A stretch of DNA of 64,000 bases from an uncultured Marinicella sp. (GTDB taxonomy: Bacteria > Pseudomonadota > Gammaproteobacteria > Xanthomonadales > Marinicellaceae): assembly GCA_947502925.1 (NCBI GenBank), contig CANNBS010000004.1, positions 124,001 to 188,000 on the forward strand, written 5' to 3'. The first letter of the stretch is position 1; each line of letters opens with the position of its first letter. The notes under the pieces are model-generated. The model ran no database searches, was not told where the DNA came from, and saw only the letters and a program-made list of their open reading frames with translations. The position numbers and the translations under genes are program-made. This document shows positions 62,509 through 64,000 of this stretch, piece by piece.

Positions 62509-64000
62509 TTAAAACACTTCAAGTTTAGCGTATTTAGCGGCCAGGACTTTGGGGCCGGCGTCGTTAAATTGCACCAGGACCTGCAGATAATCGCCTTTGC
62601 CGTTCATATCGGTGACCACGCCTTCGCCGAATCGGCTGTGGCGCACGGTCTGACCGATTTGATAGGGCAGTGATTCTGACGGCCCTGGGTTAAAGCGCTG
62701 GCTGCCCGGTCGGTGATAACCACTGACCTGCGGTTTGGGCGGATGGATGTTGCCACGGATTTGATTAATCAGTTCTTTTGGTACTTCACGCAGGAATTGT
62801 GAGGGTAAGCAGGCCGACATTTTGCCACGGATACGTCGCGAGGTGGCGTAGCACAGAATCAGTTGTTTTTCGGCACGGGTAATGCCCACATAAGCCAGCC
62901 GGCGTTCTTCCTGTAATTTAACCGGGTCTTCCATGGACTGGATATGCGGGAATAGTCCTTGTTCCAGACCAACGATAAATACCACCGGAAACTCCAGACC
63001 TTTAGCAGAATGCAGGGTCATCAGCTGCACATGGGGTTCATCGGTGTTATCCGTATCACCGGCATCCAGGCTCACCTGTGACAAAAAAGCCGATAAAGGC
63101 GTTAGACCCAGGGCCGTTTCTTCATCGGTCATACTAAAACTTTCGGCGGCATTAATCAGCTCGTCTAAGTTTTCTAAACGGGTCTGGGCTTTTTCAGGTG
63201 GTTCTTTTAAATAATGGTCTTTTAAGCCACTGCGTTCAATAATGTCGCTGAATAATTCGGCCAGACTTTGTTCTTGACTGCCAAGTTCAATCTCATCGAT
63301 TAAGCTGGAAAAATTCACGTAAGAACCCGCCGCGCGTTTAGATAGTTTTCCGCTTTGTGAGAGTTGACTCGCCGCCTGCCATAAGCTGATGGTCTCCATT
63401 TGCGCCTGATTACGGATGCGATTAACGGTGGTCTGGCCGATACCGCGTGTGGGTGTGTTAATGACCCGCTCAAAAGCCAGATCATCATGGCGGTTGTTAA
63501 CCAGTCGGGCGTAGGCCAGTACGTCTTTTATCTCAAGTCGTTCAAAGAAACGCAGGCCGCCGTAGATTTGATAGGGAATATTGCGTTTGAGCAGGTTTTC
63601 CTCTAAAAGACGGGATTGGGCGTTGGATCGATACAAAATGGCGATGTCACTGGCTTTGGTGGTGTTGGCGATCATCTGTTCAATCTGCTCAACCACAAAA
63701 TAAGCTTCATCGTAATCTGAATGGGCACCATAAACCTGGATTTTTTCACCGGCAGATTGCGCTGACCACAGGTTTTTGCCCAGGCGTTTTTGATTGTTGG
63801 CAATCACGCCATTGGCGGCATCGAGGATGGTCTGTGTTGAACGATAATTCTGTTCCAGTTTGTATTGTTCGGCTTTAGGGTAGAGGCTCTGAAAATCCAA
63901 AATATGATCGACCCGGGCACCACGCCAGGCATAAATGGACTGGTCGTCATCGCCGACCACCATGACACTGTTACTTTTACCGACCAGCACCTGGATAAAC
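62509..64000 (-). CDS. uvrD: DNA helicase II UvrD, 3' part
   Basis: SF1A helicase of nucleotide excision and mismatch repair. The 5' end lies beyond the right edge; 497 C-terminal residues are visible. Walker B/motif II VGDDDQSIYAWRGA, LEQNYRST motif III-type, PTRGIG, LMTLHSAKGLEFP motif V-type and RRLAYVGITRAEKQL motif VI are present. The C-terminal YQIGQTVRHSRFGEGVV and KVLAAKYAKLEVF ending matches UvrD rather than Rep or PcrA. Transcribed convergently with pip, stops adjacent. Confidence 0.96.
   Translation of the reverse strand, partial: FIQVLVGKSNSVMVVGDDDQSIYAWRGARVDHILDFQSLYPKAEQYKLEQNYRSTQTILDAANGVIANNQKRLGKNLWSAQSAGEKIQVYGAHSDYDEAYFVVEQIEQMIANTTKASDIAILYRSNAQSRLLEENLLKRNIPYQIYGGLRFFERLEIKDVLAYARLVNNRHDDLAFERVINTPTRGIGQTTVNRIRNQAQMETISLWQAASQLSQSGKLSKRAAGSYVNFSSLIDEIELGSQEQSLAELFSDIIERSGLKDHYLKEPPEKAQTRLENLDELINAAESFSMTDEETALGLTPLSAFLSQVSLDAGDTDNTDEPHVQLMTLHSAKGLEFPVVFIVGLEQGLFPHIQSMEDPVKLQEERRLAYVGITRAEKQLILCYATSRRIRGKMSACLPSQFLREVPKELINQIRGNIHPPKPQVSGYHRPGSQRFNPGPSESLPYQIGQTVRHSRFGEGVVTDMNGKGDYLQVLVQFNDAGPKVLAAKYAKLEVF

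Overview
The window looks like chromosome of a free-living, probably marine gammaproteobacterium. The conserved block lolB-ispE-tRNA-Gln-prs-rplY-pth, and htpG, aroE, hemB, map, glnD, nadA/nadB, tex, ettA and uvrD, are all gammaproteobacterial in type. A fused aspartate kinase/diaminopimelate decarboxylase and a MetX-type acyltransferase resemble Xanthomonadales and relatives. An exosortase of the XrtH type, thrombospondin-type-3 proteins and a porin-BCCT osmolyte pair recall Marinicella-like bacteria. The genus is an inference from gene content only. Genes are dense, many overlap by 1-17 bases, and no gap between genes exceeds about 300 bases.

Layout. 1-2604: 5' part of htpG behind a heat-shock-like promoter, then a YlqF/RbgA-type GTPase coupled to an RluA-type pseudouridine synthase. 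2653-7969: three different sulfotransferase-like proteins and a GT4 glycosyltransferase, the last three of these in a tight operon that runs into nth. 7966-12633 (minus): ubiA-like, gtrA-like, dprE1-like, dprE2-like, HAD phosphatase and sfsA, with a divergent AT-rich multi-spanning membrane protein at 12697-14346. The five genes from ubiA to HAD match, step by step, the route from PRPP to polyprenyl-phosphoryl-arabinose known from mycobacterial cell-wall synthesis. This is the most interesting system in the window. 14469-23648: YciI-like exported protein, aroE, hemB, map, glnD, a GST and lysAC. A 225-bp miniature inverted-repeat element sits exactly between the convergent stop codons of glnD and the GST gene. 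23732-31126: LonC-like protease, a small outer-membrane-like protein, then the lolB-to-pth block. 31105-36169: a MetX-family acyltransferase, a YtrA-type GntR/ABC-2 operon with a palindromic operator, a lipoprotein and prmC.

36215-40739 (minus) is a regulatory region: two-component system, ankyrin-repeat protein, ECF-like sigma factor and a membrane protein that is probably its anti-sigma factor. The response-regulator leader carries three TTTAA boxes at an 11-base period, a -10 element and an intrinsic terminator ahead of the start codon, which suggests autoregulation with attenuation. 41039-46444 (plus): exosortase, lipoprotein oligopeptidase B, nadA and nadB. 46448-64000: a large secreted zinc metallopeptidase, ettA, DUF502 protein, tex, a beta-helix surface protein, a porin-BCCT operon, a DUF2254 protein, an ICMT-like methyltransferase, proline iminopeptidase and the 3' part of uvrD.

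No rRNA, CRISPR array, prophage or complete insertion sequence was seen. One tRNA gene is present.
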